A stretch of DNA of 64,000 nt from an uncultured Acholeplasma sp. (GTDB lineage: Bacteria > Bacillota_I > Bacilli_A > Acholeplasmatales > Acholeplasmataceae): NCBI GenBank assembly GCA_937868795.1, contig CALMNM010000153.1, positions 1 through 64,000 on the forward strand, read 5' to 3'. Position numbers and translations under genes: made by a program. Shown here piece by piece: positions 44,119 through 53,077 of this stretch. Under the pieces are notes generated by a model that was given only the letters and a program-made list of their open reading frames with translations, had not been told where the DNA came from and searched no databases. How positions within the stretch are numbered: the stretch's first letter is position 1; the number at the start of each line of letters is the position of its first letter.

Positions 44119-44967
44119 TCACACCGATTTTACAAGTTCTTCTGTTAATTCCCATAATTTATCTTGGTGATGCTCAAGATAGGTAATTGGATTGGATTTT
44201 TTGGGGATTCCCTCTTTAAAATACAGTCCTGTTTGACTTATATAATCAGGATCAGTCGCAATTTTTACCATAAACGAGGCAGGATAATTAGCTTCTGTTC
44301 CTTTGCTAACACGCCATAGCCAAACTTTAGCAGCTAGTTTTGATGTGTTTTTTATCCCAATCTCGGTTTTGACCAAACCTGGATCGATTGCAAATATGGG
44401 TAAATGGGGATACCGTTTTGCAAACGCTTTGACAAAAAATACGTTGTAGAGTTTAGAACGTTTGTATGCTTTGAGGATGTTATAACACTTTTTATTTTGA
44501 AGATTATTAAAATTAATTGAAGCTCGATAATGGGACAGCGAGCTTACGACTAATATTCTTGGATCCTGCGATTTTTCTAAATATGAAATTAAACCATTGG
44601 TTAAGATAAATACAGAGAGATGGTTGGTCGCAAACGTCAGTTCATTGCCTTCTTCATTGAGATGGAGACCTGAGGAGACAATACCAGCCACATTCATTAG
44701 GATATCTAAATGGCCTTCGTAATGCTTGTCAAGAACAGACTTAATGGCAACGAGGGCATCCTGGGTTTTACGTGTTGATGATAGATCTCCCATCACCACA
44801 TGGAGTTTTGCTTGTGTCTTTATGTCTGCAAGATCTTTTTTTAAGACTTCAGCACGCATTTCATTACGTGCGAGTCCGATGACATCAATATTTGCTTTTA
44901 ATAATAGTTCAACATTAGCGCGTCCAATACCGGAAGTTGCACCAGTGACGACTGCGACTTTATTCAT
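44119..44967 (-). CDS. Short-chain dehydrogenase/reductase
   Basis: The 282-residue protein shows the SDR cofactor motif VTGATSGIGRANVELL, NVAGIV, the serine in VVSSLSHY and the catalytic YKRSK. Replacement of the usual YxASK by YKRSK is common in retinol-dehydrogenase-like SDRs. NADP is likely because of the basic GLARNEMRAE. Substrate unknown. It follows the methyltransferase gene by nine bases. Confidence 0.88.
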   Translation of the reverse strand: MNKVAVVTGATSGIGRANVELLLKANIDVIGLARNEMRAEVLKKDLADIKTQAKLHVVMGDLSSTRKTQDALVAIKSVLDKHYEGHLDILMNVAGIVSSGLHLNEEGNELTFATNHLSVFILTNGLISYLEKSQDPRILVVSSLSHYRASINFNNLQNKKCYNILKAYKRSKLYNVFFVKAFAKRYPHLPIFAIDPGLVKTEIGIKNTSKLAAKVWLWRVSKGTEANYPASFMVKIATDPDYISQTGLYFKEGIPKKSNPITYLEHHQDKLWELTEELVKSV

Positions 44968-44976
44968 AAAATTACC

Positions 44977-45624
44977 TCACACATTCTTTTTTTTAAAGAT
45001 GGCATAACGATAGTCATTATGTTCAATAAGTTCTAGGTTAAGGATATCAGCCAAAACCTGTAGGGTTTTCGGACGATAGAAAATCACATGGGTTGGATCG
45101 CGTTGATAAAACCAATCTTCAAAATGATGCATATCATTCTTGTGAAACAGGGTTAAGATACAAAGAAAACCCTCAGGTTTAAGAAATTGCACCATGTGTT
45201 CAAAGGAAGTTCGTGGATTATGAAAATGTTCAACGACTTCTGTTGATGTAATCAGATCATAGGATTTATTCGATGGGTCGTTTTGATGAAAGTAAGGATC
45301 ATAAATATCGACTGAATAACCTCTTCGCTTCAGCAAAACAGATAAAACTGGATTGGGGCCAGACCCATAGTCCAAGATATGCCCAGACTTAAGTACAGGA
45401 ACGACCGTTGAATCAATAAAGTTTTCCAGAAAATTGACATAGCCCTCATTGTCAAGATCATTATGATGTTCAAGATATTTTTTAAGTTCAATCGCCTGAG
45501 TGGGGAAAAACTGAGGGTCCATGAAAATCGCTTCACAATTGGGACATTGATAATAGATTGTTTTACGTTTGGGATGAGTCCATGCTTGAGTCTCTCTATA
45601 ATCACAAATTGGACAAGACTTCAT
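44977..45624 (-). CDS. SAM-dependent methyltransferase with N-terminal zinc ribbon
   Basis: The 215-residue protein starts with a zinc ribbon (CPICDY ... CPNCEAIF) and continues with a class I methyltransferase core: ILDYGSGPNP (motif I), VDIYDPYF and TSTEVVEHFHNP. Substrate unknown; similar proteins modify sugars or small molecules. Its ATG overlaps the stop of the DUF1801 gene. Confidence 0.83.
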   Translation of the reverse strand: MKSCPICDYRETQAWTHPKRKTIYYQCPNCEAIFMDPQFFPTQAIELKKYLEHHNDLDNEGYVNFLENFIDSTVVPVLKSGHILDYGSGPNPVLSVLLKRRGYSVDIYDPYFHQNDPSNKSYDLITSTEVVEHFHNPRTSFEHMVQFLKPEGFLCILTLFHKNDMHHFEDWFYQRDPTHVIFYRPKTLQVLADILNLELIEHNDYRYAIFKKKNV

Positions 45625-46022
45625 GCCCTCATCGCCTCATGGTAGGATTCTAAAAGGATTTTATAGAGTTCATCTTGATTGATTTCTGAGAGCTTTTTAA
45701 GATATAAACATCCCACACCTTTCGTATGGGGACCTAATAGACTAAAGTCTTTTTGATTTGTCGAAATGGTCAAATAGAGGGTTATTGCATGCTTTCGCAT
45801 CGAAAAACCCAATAAGAAATATTCAATATGTCGACCACTTGAATAGTGAAATGTCTTTTGACCAAAACCGATGATCGATGATCCCCACATGACTGCAGGT
45901 TTACCCGTGATTTCTGTCATCATTTGGATCAATTTTCGTGCATCATCATTTTTGTCTACACTTAGTGAATGTAAATAGGTATCTACATTCATTTGATTCG
46001 GTTTTGTTTTTAACTCCGCCAT
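45621..46022 (-). CDS. DUF1801 protein
   Basis: The 133-residue protein has the DUF1801 pattern: ARKLIQMMTEITGKPAVMWGSSIIGFG, then IEYFLLGFSMRKHAITLYL and a C-terminal GVGCLYLKKLSEINQDELYKIL. Family function is not established. AGGAGGC precedes the ATG; gap of nine bases after the DUF554 gene. Confidence 0.82.
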   Translation of the reverse strand: MAELKTKPNQMNVDTYLHSLSVDKNDDARKLIQMMTEITGKPAVMWGSSIIGFGQKTFHYSSGRHIEYFLLGFSMRKHAITLYLTISTNQKDFSLLGPHTKGVGCLYLKKLSEINQDELYKILLESYHEAMRA

Positions 46023-46031
46023 AAAAGCCTC

Positions 46032-46739
46032 CTAAAAAAAGGACATGATCACAAAATAGAGGATAGGAATCAAGAGCGATGGCAACATGTTGGCGACTTT
46101 GATTCGCTTAAGTTCCATAAAATTAATACCGATTGCAATCAGTAATATATTTCCAACCATCGACATGGTTTGAATGATTTCAGGTGATAATAGATCTCCA
46201 CCCACCATGGCAAGCAATGTGATCGATCCTTGATAAAGTAACACACTGAGTGCAGAAAATGCCACACCGATGCCGAGAACAGAAGCTAAAATCATTGCGG
46301 TCACAAAGTCAAGTGCACTTTTAATTAACAACGTTGTCATATCGCCGGTTAACCCATCTTTGATTGAACCCACAATCGCCATCGCTCCGACACAAAAAAT
46401 CATGGTTGCTGCGATGAAACCTCGGGCTAAAGGAGGTAGATTGTGCTTTTTTTCAAAATTCTCTGCCCATGTGTTCAAACGATGATCGATATCAATCCAT
46501 TCACCAATGATGACACCAATCACCAATGATATGATGATTAAGAGATCATATTGTGTTGAGATGCCTGTACTGTTAACGGTAAAGAAATCTTGTAAAAACC
46601 ATCCTAATGAAAGTGCAGTTAACCCTAATCCTAAGGAGACCATGACTGCCTTTTGCATTTTTTCTGGTAAACCTTTTTTTAAAAATACTCCAAGAAAACT
46701 AGCTACGACAATCGCGACAGCATTAATAATTGTTCCCAT
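46032..46739 (-). CDS. DUF554 membrane protein (YdfK/YqgA family)
   Basis: The 235-residue protein has about seven membrane segments and the family motifs GTIINAVAIVVASFLGVFLKK, GEWIDIDHRLNTW and FCVGAMAIVGSIKDGLTGD. It is a likely transporter of unknown substrate. ATG 46739 with AGAGGTG is preferred over a GTG two codons upstream. It leads the operon DUF554 - DUF1801 - methyltransferase - SDR - U32 - GT4. Confidence 0.87.
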   Translation of the reverse strand: MGTIINAVAIVVASFLGVFLKKGLPEKMQKAVMVSLGLGLTALSLGWFLQDFFTVNSTGISTQYDLLIIISLVIGVIIGEWIDIDHRLNTWAENFEKKHNLPPLARGFIAATMIFCVGAMAIVGSIKDGLTGDMTTLLIKSALDFVTAMILASVLGIGVAFSALSVLLYQGSITLLAMVGGDLLSPEIIQTMSMVGNILLIAIGINFMELKRIKVANMLPSLLIPILYFVIMSFF

Positions 46740-46805
46740 AGACACCTCTTATATTCTCTTCTCATTATAATCGATAACATACTGAATTATCAAAAAAGGA
46801 GAATA

Positions 46806-46830
46806 AAAAAAGTTCAGTGCTGAACTTTTT
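46806..46830 (-). terminator. Terminator after the aldo/keto reductase gene
   Basis: AGTTCAG / CTGAACT stem (46811-46826) with T-rich tract on the minus strand. Confidence 0.75.
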
Positions 46831-47763
46831 CTACCATGGAAGAGGATCCTTTTTGATCTTTTCCTCATATATCTTTATAAACTGATCTTTGAGATCATGT
46901 GGTAACACGTAATCTGCGTTCATCAGGTGATCATCCACTTGATCAATATTACGCATGCCTGGAATCACTGCAGTGATTTCAGGATAGGACAAGATGAACC
47001 CTATCGCATATTTCGTTAACGTATTGTCTTTCGTAATTTCTTTAAGTTCTTTAACAAGTGATGCACGTCTTTCGATGGTTTGGTCGTCCCATCGCATTCT
47101 TATGCCTGTAAATTCTGAATTTTCATCATATTTACCTGTTAACCATCCGGAATCTAATGGAACTTTCGCAATTAAAGAAATTCCCTTTTTCTTTGCTTTA
47201 TGAAAAAGCTTGGCTGGTTCTTGGAAAAAGATATTGAAAAGAATTTCAATAACATCGACCTCTAAATGATTAAGAACGGTTTCAAGTTCCTCATAAGTAT
47301 CAATCGATACACCATAAGCACGAATGAGTCCTTCTTCTTTTAATGCCTTTAACTCTTGAACGTGTTGCGTTTTTCCTTCTAGAATATCAAATCCAGGATT
47401 ATGAAGAATGACACTATCTAAATAAGTAGACTGGAGACGTTCTAAGGAATCTTCGATTTGTTTTCTTAATGAAAAAACTGAAAAATCGGTCTCACCGTCA
47501 GCAGTGTGTCCTAATTTTGTATTGATAACGACTTTGGAACGGAAATTTTTTGTTGCCATGCCAAGGATGGTTTCACTTAAGCCTGAAGCATACCCAGGCG
47601 CTGTATCAAAAAAATTAATCCCCCGTTTAATAGCATGTTGAACAAGCTCAACACCATCTTCAATCGCCATATATCCCCAAAATTCGGTGTTTCCTAATTG
47701 CCAAGCACCAAAACCTAAACGATTGATTTTCTGTTTTGTTTTTGCATATTCGTTATATCCCAT
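46831..47763 (-). CDS. Aldo/keto reductase
   Basis: The 310-residue protein has the AKR barrel: LGFGAWQLG, FFDTAPGYASGLSE with the catalytic Tyr and Asp, DSVILHNPG, and VIPGMRNIDQVDDHL near the end. It reduces carbonyls with NADPH; substrate unknown. ATG 47763 follows GGGAG; the frame continues upstream for 23 codons over the divergent promoter region and is not used. Divergent from an esterase gene. Confidence 0.87.
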   Translation of the reverse strand: MGYNEYAKTKQKINRLGFGAWQLGNTEFWGYMAIEDGVELVQHAIKRGINFFDTAPGYASGLSETILGMATKNFRSKVVINTKLGHTADGETDFSVFSLRKQIEDSLERLQSTYLDSVILHNPGFDILEGKTQHVQELKALKEEGLIRAYGVSIDTYEELETVLNHLEVDVIEILFNIFFQEPAKLFHKAKKKGISLIAKVPLDSGWLTGKYDENSEFTGIRMRWDDQTIERRASLVKELKEITKDNTLTKYAIGFILSYPEITAVIPGMRNIDQVDDHLMNADYVLPHDLKDQFIKIYEEKIKKDPLPW

Positions 47764-47858
47764 AGCATCAACTCCCAATCTAATTTTATCACATAAGGAA
47801 AAAATCACTCCCCTAAAATGTGAGGAAAACATGTTACAATGAAACAGGAGGTATCCAT

Positions 47859-48635
47859 ATGAAACAGATTCTCACATCTTTACCCATTCCCACCGGACCA
47901 TACCCCAGAACGATTCGTATTTTAGTTCCTGATGACTTTGAACAAACACCACGTAACTATCGTGTTCTCTATATGCACGATGGACAAAATCTCTTTGATG
48001 ATCATCTCGCTTATGGTGGTCATTCATGGGGAATCAAGGAAATCCTTGAAGATTTAAAGATCACTGATCTCATCGTTGTTGGCATTGACAACTCAGACTT
48101 AAGATTTTTTGAGTATTCACCGTGGAAAAGTGTCCCTGAAGTCAAAAAAATCACAGCGATTGATATGGGAGGTTTGGGCGATCTTTATGCAACCTGGGTG
48201 AGTGAACAAGTCGTTCCCTTTATCGATCATCAATATTCCACCATCAAGCATCCTTCTTCTCGCATGATTGCTGGCAGTTCCATGGGTGGTTATATATCTG
48301 CATATATTGCAGCTAAGTATCCTGAGGTATTTTCCATTGCAGGTATATTTTCCTTGGCATCATGGTTCAATGAACCCGCGTTTTTAAACTATATGGAAGA
48401 TCATATTTCAGACCCATCACAGCGCTTTTTCATCTCTGTGGGATCTCATGAGACATCCAATCCTGATGAACCCACCTTTAGTCAACTTTATTTGGATAAT
48501 AGTCGTCGCTTAAGGGATGTGTTAAAGTCAAAAGGGATTCAAGATATTTATTATATCGAAACAGAAGATGTTCATAATGAACTTGCTTGGCGAAAGGTTT
48601 TCCCCAATTTCATCACTTGGGCACAAAAAAAATAG
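47859..48635 (+). CDS. Esterase, alpha/beta hydrolase (Fes/esterase D-like)
   Basis: The 258-residue protein shows YMHDGQNLFD, the nucleophile elbow AGSSMGGYISAY and a C-terminal His in TEDVHNELAW, as in the putative esterase family that includes enterochelin esterase-like proteins. No signal peptide. AGGAGG precedes ATG 47859. Substrate unknown; acetylated sugars are possible given the starch lifestyle, but this is speculation. Confidence 0.83.
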   Translation: MKQILTSLPIPTGPYPRTIRILVPDDFEQTPRNYRVLYMHDGQNLFDDHLAYGGHSWGIKEILEDLKITDLIVVGIDNSDLRFFEYSPWKSVPEVKKITAIDMGGLGDLYATWVSEQVVPFIDHQYSTIKHPSSRMIAGSSMGGYISAYIAAKYPEVFSIAGIFSLASWFNEPAFLNYMEDHISDPSQRFFISVGSHETSNPDEPTFSQLYLDNSRRLRDVLKSKGIQDIYYIETEDVHNELAWRKVFPNFITWAQKK

Positions 48636-48676
48636 CTCAAATGAGCTATCATACCAGGGAAACCTGGTTTTTTTTA
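48632..48676. terminator. Back-to-back terminators between convergent esterase genes
   Basis: ATAGCTCA / TGAGCTAT (48632-48649) followed by T8 on the minus strand, and ACCAGG / CCTGGT (48653-48668) followed by T8 on the plus strand. Each gene has its own hairpin, as at 21439-21486. Confidence 0.85.
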
Positions 48677-49417
48677 TATCCAAGCTAAAACCTTTTGAAT
48701 GTATTCATCCCAAAATGCCCAACTGTGGTCACCTTTAGATTCATGATAGGTATAGGCAACCTTGTGTTGATCAAGAAACGCTTTAAAATCAAGGTTAATT
48801 TGATATAGGAAATCTTCAGTTCCACATCCGATAAATAAATCAGGGAGAGTCTTCTTCTTGTCAATAGCAAGTTTTACTAAATAGTTTAAGTCATTTTTTG
48901 TATGTCTGGCTGAACCTTCACCAAATATGGCCTTAAACCAGGGTTCGCGTGGGGTCCCCTTGGCATAGGTCTGAATATCATCAATATCAAGTGCTCCGGA
49001 TAATGAGGCTGCTTTGGCATATTTGTCTGGATAAGTTAATGCGATCTTGAGTGCACCATATCCTCCCATGGATAAACCGGCAACAAAGGTATCTTCTCTT
49101 TTTTTGGAAACAGGGAGAAAGGATTGGATAAATGCGGGAAGTTCTTTAGCCACAAAACGGAAAAAGAATAATCCACATTTCGCATCCGTATAATAACTGT
49201 TATTGATACTTGGCATGACGATGACAAAACGTTTGTCCCAATTGTATCGTTCGATGGAGGTAAATCTCGACCAATCTGTATAATCGCCCATGTAACCATG
49301 AAGCAAATATAGTACGCGAAGCTTTTCACCCTTTTTAATATCTTGGGGAAAAATGATGCGAAGATGGGTATTAAATCCTAAAGCGTCAGAATACATGGTT
49401 ACATCCATTACTGCCAT
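48674..49417 (-). CDS. Esterase (tributyrin esterase / S-formylglutathione hydrolase-like)
   Basis: The 247-residue protein has YLLHGYMGDYTDWSRFT, the nucleophile elbow GLSMGGYGALK, the Asp in GTEDFLY and the His in GDHSWAFWDEY. It fits the EstA group of cytoplasmic short-chain esterases. It has its own promoter (TGGTACAAT, TACAAT at 49443-49448) just downstream of the small-RNA terminator. Confidence 0.86.
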   Translation of the reverse strand: MAVMDVTMYSDALGFNTHLRIIFPQDIKKGEKLRVLYLLHGYMGDYTDWSRFTSIERYNWDKRFVIVMPSINNSYYTDAKCGLFFFRFVAKELPAFIQSFLPVSKKREDTFVAGLSMGGYGALKIALTYPDKYAKAASLSGALDIDDIQTYAKGTPREPWFKAIFGEGSARHTKNDLNYLVKLAIDKKKTLPDLFIGCGTEDFLYQINLDFKAFLDQHKVAYTYHESKGDHSWAFWDEYIQKVLAWI

Positions 49418-49463
49418 TGTCTTAACCTCGTTTTTTTCTTTTATTGTACCATAATTATCATGA

Positions 49464-49546
49464 TAAAAAAAGAGTCCTAATGCCTGGGGGGGATGTAGAC
49501 ATTAGGACCAATTCACGGGTCTCACCTCACTAAAGGTGGGTGAAAC
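49464..49546 (-). ncRNA. Candidate small regulatory RNA with C7 terminator loop
   Basis: A perfect promoter is followed by about 80 transcribed bases with no open frame. The 5' part can fold as TTTCACC / GGTGAGA (one G-U pair) with an inner CAC/GTG. The 3' part is a terminator: GTCCTAATG / CATTAGGAC (49474-49482 and 49500-49508), a 17-base loop with seven consecutive C (49486-49492), then T7. C-rich unpaired loops are the seed regions of Gram-positive small RNAs such as RsaE/RoxS that pair with Shine-Dalgarno sequences. I do not recognise a known family. The next gene has its own promoter, so this looks like a free RNA rather than a leader. Ends are inferred, not measured. Confidence 0.65.
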
Positions 49547-49552
49547 ACTTGT

Positions 49553-49581
49553 ATTATATATGATTCATCAAATGATGTCAA
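49553..49581 (-). promoter_or_regulatory. Perfect consensus promoter of the small RNA
   Basis: TTGACA (49576-49581), exactly 17 bases, TATAAT (49553-49558) on the minus strand. One of only two perfect promoters I found in the window; the other drives clpB. The stretch 49582-49677 upstream shows nothing else. Confidence 0.85.
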
Positions 49582-49677
49582 CACATATAGCAACAAATAG
49601 TTGAAGTAACTTTGAAATGTGTTTTTTTGTGTCAAATACCTATTTTATGGCTCGATTTTAAGCTCTTTTTGATTGAA

Positions 49678-50406
49678 TTAATCATCAATAGATGCTTTAT
49701 AACGGTGTAAAAGATGCTCTAATATAAGGGCGATAATGATCAGCATGATCGTCCATGCAAAGACGGATGAATAATCAAGATACGTCTTGGCAAGATAGAG
49801 TTCATTTCCCACAGAATTTCGTGTTTGAGATAAATACTCTGCCATGACGAGGACTTTTAACCCTAGTCCTACCGATTGAAGAAAACCTAGGATAATATAA
49901 GGACGCATCAATGGATAGTAAAGATGTCTAAATGCGAGACGAGAGTCTTGAGCTTCTAAATGGTAAATGTCAAGATAAGCATGGTCAATATGGGTGATTC
50001 CTTCATAAGTAGCTTGATATATGATGGGAAATACCATCAAAAACGTAATCAAATATGGGGTCAAACGGTAACCGATCAATATCAATAGAATGACGATGAT
50101 ACTGATAACTGGTATTGTCCGAAAAATGGAAACATAGGGGGAAACCCACCAAGAAAATCGCTTGGATAAACCTGAAATTGATCCCAGAAGGATACCTAAA
50201 CATCCTGAAATCACGATAGCGAGTAGTAATCTTATGAGGGTGCTTCCTAACACGACCCATGTATGAGTGTCAATGAGCATACCCAAAAATGCTTCCCCTA
50301 CCATGATAGGTGAGGGTAAGATCAGTGGATGGTTGATCACTAGACTGATGATAAACCATATGAAGATGATGGAAATAACGGATGATGCTGTCCACCACTT
50401 TTTCAT
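49678..50406 (-). CDS. ABC transporter permease (SsuC/TauC/ThiX-like)
   Basis: The 242-residue protein has about six membrane segments, SPIMVGEAFLGML near the start, the LLGSISGLSKR turn and a cytoplasmic loop (YLDIYHLEAQDSRLAFRHLYYPLMRPYI) in the EAA position that contacts the ATPase. It fits the nitrate/sulfonate/taurine/pyrimidine permease group. The binding protein is encoded three bases upstream. No ATPase gene is adjacent. Confidence 0.85.
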   Translation of the reverse strand: MKKWWTASSVISIIFIWFIISLVINHPLILPSPIMVGEAFLGMLIDTHTWVVLGSTLIRLLLAIVISGCLGILLGSISGLSKRFSWWVSPYVSIFRTIPVISIIVILLILIGYRLTPYLITFLMVFPIIYQATYEGITHIDHAYLDIYHLEAQDSRLAFRHLYYPLMRPYIILGFLQSVGLGLKVLVMAEYLSQTRNSVGNELYLAKTYLDYSSVFAWTIMLIIIALILEHLLHRYKASIDD

Positions 50407-50409
50407 CGT

Positions 50410-51351
50410 CTACTCCATATAAAAATCGTCATTGGGAATGGTGCCACCAATTAATGCTGGATTCATTGCTAGAATGATTTCAAAATATTGTTCGATCATG
50501 GATTTCGCATCTTGGGAATAAATGATTGTGACATGACTGCCAGAAATGGCGTCTTCTAAGATGTCTTGATCGTCAAGAATGCCTAAGGCAACACCTTTTT
50601 GTGCTGCTAATGTCATCTGATCATGGAGAAACAAGATGCTGTCATCCATGTCTTCTTTCAAACGCTCTTTCAAGTGATTGGAGATGTTTTTATTAACAAA
50701 GAGTGACGCTTGAGGAAAACTTAATCCCTCATGAAGTGTTTCATAAGTATCATTCAAATCAATAGAATAAAGATTAGGGATTTGGGCTTTGATCAGACTA
50801 AGTGAAGGTTCAGCTACCAATACGATTTGGGTTGGATCCATGAGAAACTGAGCAACGGCAGAAGCGACTGAATCCACATAGTTGAGGGTTGCTGTGATTG
50901 ACATTTCATTTAAAAGATGTTTTACAATGATATCTGATGTTTGATTTTGTCCAAAGACTAAAATATCTTTTCCATTGATCTGGTGGATCGAATCATCCAC
51001 AAAAGATGTGGATACAAGATGATAATTTCCTAATCCAATCACGGCAAACAATTTATATTCATCACTTGATTGATAAAACTTGGCACCTAGATTCGTCGGT
51101 GCAATGATGGCATCATGCGAACCTGAGCCAAAAGCTGCGACTAAAGGATCGGGGCCATTCACAATATCGATAGCATAATCGTGTTCATCAAGTCCTAATA
51201 TGCTTAATGTTGGACTTCCTTGAGGTACCATGATACTGAGAGAATCTTCTTGTCCTATGCAGGCAAAAAGGCTTAGTAAAAGGATCATGAACAAGATAAC
51301 ACTCATAGATAACTTTAATTTAGATATTCTGATAAGGCTCACGTCTTTCAT
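50410..51351 (-). CDS. ABC substrate-binding lipoprotein (SsuA/NMT1-like)
   Basis: The 313-residue protein has a lipoprotein signal ending LLLSLFAC (Cys31) and a type 2 binding fold: SIMVPQGSPTLSILGL, IVNGPDPLVAAFGSGSHDAIIAPTNLGAKFY and VLVAEPS. These resemble proteins that bind sulfonates, thiamine precursors or oxyanions; the ligand cannot be told. The ATG start makes a 32-base overlap with the end of the hydrogenase gene and has no ribosome site, so it is probably translated by coupling; a GTG three codons in is an alternative. Confidence 0.8.
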   Translation of the reverse strand: MKDVSLIRISKLKLSMSVILFMILLLSLFACIGQEDSLSIMVPQGSPTLSILGLDEHDYAIDIVNGPDPLVAAFGSGSHDAIIAPTNLGAKFYQSSDEYKLFAVIGLGNYHLVSTSFVDDSIHQINGKDILVFGQNQTSDIIVKHLLNEMSITATLNYVDSVASAVAQFLMDPTQIVLVAEPSLSLIKAQIPNLYSIDLNDTYETLHEGLSFPQASLFVNKNISNHLKERLKEDMDDSILFLHDQMTLAAQKGVALGILDDQDILEDAISGSHVTIIYSQDAKSMIEQYFEIILAMNPALIGGTIPNDDFYME

Positions 51352-53077
51352 AATGGGTGTGCAATAATTTATGGGCGAGATGTGAATTGGGATGTCCTAA
51401 AAACTTTTCATAGAGCGCCATGACAAAGGGATTCTCATGCGATTTTCTTAATTCTGTTGCTTGATCGAGATCATATAATACTTTCGCTCTGAGTCCTCTA
51501 ATATCGGTTTTTTCAGCGATATGTGCCGGAACAATCGGTTGTCCACCACCATTGATACAACCACCGGTACACCCCATGATTTCAATGAAATGGTATTTTT
51601 TATGTCCCTTCTTCATTTCTTCTAAAAATTGCCCAATCGCAAATCCACCATGGACGACTGCGACATTGACATCGATACCTGCCACATGATAGGTTGCTTC
51701 TTTGATATCTTGGGTTCCTCTCAACTCTTTAAAATCTATCGGTGTGGGATGATTCTCAAGAATTTCTGTCACGGTGCGTAGTGCAGCTTCCATGACGCCA
51801 CCCGTGGCACCAAAGATGGTTCCTGCTCCAGTATAACTCGATAGGACACCAAAAGGTTTGATAGGTTCAAGATTTTTAAAATCAATTTTTCTCCGTTTAA
51901 TAAGTCGAGCAAGTTCGCGTGTTGTCAATACGATATCGACATCTGCGTACCCTTCACGACCCATATCATGACGTCTTGCTTCTGCTTTTTTAGCGATACA
52001 TGGCATGACGGAAATAGAGACGATATTTTTGGGATCTAAATTGAGTTCCTTCGCATAATAAGTCTTAATCAGTGCGCCAGCCATTTGCTGGGGAGATTTG
52101 CAAGAAGATAGATTAGGAATTAAGTCGGGATGATAAAGTTCCATATAATTAACCCAACCTGGTGAGCAAGAGGTAAACATGGGGAAAGGACCATTATTTT
52201 TCAGGCGATTGATGAATTCTGTTCCCTCTTCAAGAATCGTTAGATCTGCTGTGAAATTGGTGTCCATGATTTCATCGACACCTAATTTTTTCAATGCGGC
52301 AAACATCTGTCCTTCCACATTGGTGCCAATGGGATACCCAAATTCTTCACCTAATGTCGCACGGATGGATGGAGCTACCTGGATGACCACTGTTTTTCTT
52401 GGATCACGAAGTGCAGTTTCTACTAAACGAATATCATCTTTTTCGGAAAGGGCACCTGTGGGGCATGCTTGAATACATTTCCCACAGTAAATACATCCTG
52501 CATCCTCAAGATTGTGGAAAAGAGCGGGACCAACATATGTTTCAGAGCCACGTTCATTAAAGTTTAGGATACCCAATCCTGTGAATGCCTGACAGGCAGA
52601 CACACAGCGACCACATAAAATACACTTACTGCTATCAATAGTCATGACACCACTTGAGTCCGAATAATAGATCGGTGCATCATGATAACCATATAGATGG
52701 GTAAGTTCGTTTTCAACTGAATAACGTTGTAAAAGGTCTAAGAACTCACAATTATCTTCTCTAGAACAATTAAAGCATTCAAAATGATGCTTATGAGCAA
52801 GTAACTCTAAGTTCATCGTCACTGCATTATAAACATCAAGGTCATCGGTGACCACATTCATGCCTTCATCAACGAACGTACGACATGCAGGTTTGAGATT
52901 CTTTTGGCCGTTGACTTTGACAGAACAAACACGGCAATTCCCTTCTTCATGGATCTTTTCATAATAACAAAGACGAGGAATATAAATCCCTTGATCCTCT
53001 GCTGCTTGTAAAATCGTTTTATCTGATGTAGTTTCTACGGGTTGACCATTGATGGTCAAATGGATCACTTTATTCAT
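51320..53077 (-). CDS. hydA: [FeFe] hydrogenase catalytic subunit of a multimeric NAD(P)-linked enzyme
   Basis: The 585-residue subunit starts with a 2Fe-2S domain (PRLCYYE, GNCRVCSV, ACRTF). A His-Cys 4Fe-4S site follows (HHFECFNCSREDNC), then two 4Fe-4S motifs (CILCGRCVSAC, CIYCGKCIQACP), and the H-cluster domain with TSCSPGW, MPCIAKKAEA and GCTGGCINGGG. The L1 motif reads TSCSPGW instead of TSCCPGW; from memory this form is common in NAD(P)-linked multisubunit enzymes. With HydB and HydC it should evolve hydrogen from NADH and reduced ferredoxin. ATG 53077 follows CAGGAGA; the frame runs 17 codons further upstream inside hydB. Confidence 0.93.
   Translation of the reverse strand: MNKVIHLTINGQPVETTSDKTILQAAEDQGIYIPRLCYYEKIHEEGNCRVCSVKVNGQKNLKPACRTFVDEGMNVVTDDLDVYNAVTMNLELLAHKHHFECFNCSREDNCEFLDLLQRYSVENELTHLYGYHDAPIYYSDSSGVMTIDSSKCILCGRCVSACQAFTGLGILNFNERGSETYVGPALFHNLEDAGCIYCGKCIQACPTGALSEKDDIRLVETALRDPRKTVVIQVAPSIRATLGEEFGYPIGTNVEGQMFAALKKLGVDEIMDTNFTADLTILEEGTEFINRLKNNGPFPMFTSCSPGWVNYMELYHPDLIPNLSSCKSPQQMAGALIKTYYAKELNLDPKNIVSISVMPCIAKKAEARRHDMGREGYADVDIVLTTRELARLIKRRKIDFKNLEPIKPFGVLSSYTGAGTIFGATGGVMEAALRTVTEILENHPTPIDFKELRGTQDIKEATYHVAGIDVNVAVVHGGFAIGQFLEEMKKGHKKYHFIEIMGCTGGCINGGGQPIVPAHIAEKTDIRGLRAKVLYDLDQATELRKSHENPFVMALYEKFLGHPNSHLAHKLLHTHYERREPYQNI

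Noticed and set aside
49501-49550. Possible T-box or other riboswitch (GGTGGG-like string)
   Set aside because: The T-box antiterminator GGGTGGNACCGCG is not present, the string is on the wrong strand for the transcript, and the downstream gene has its own promoter.
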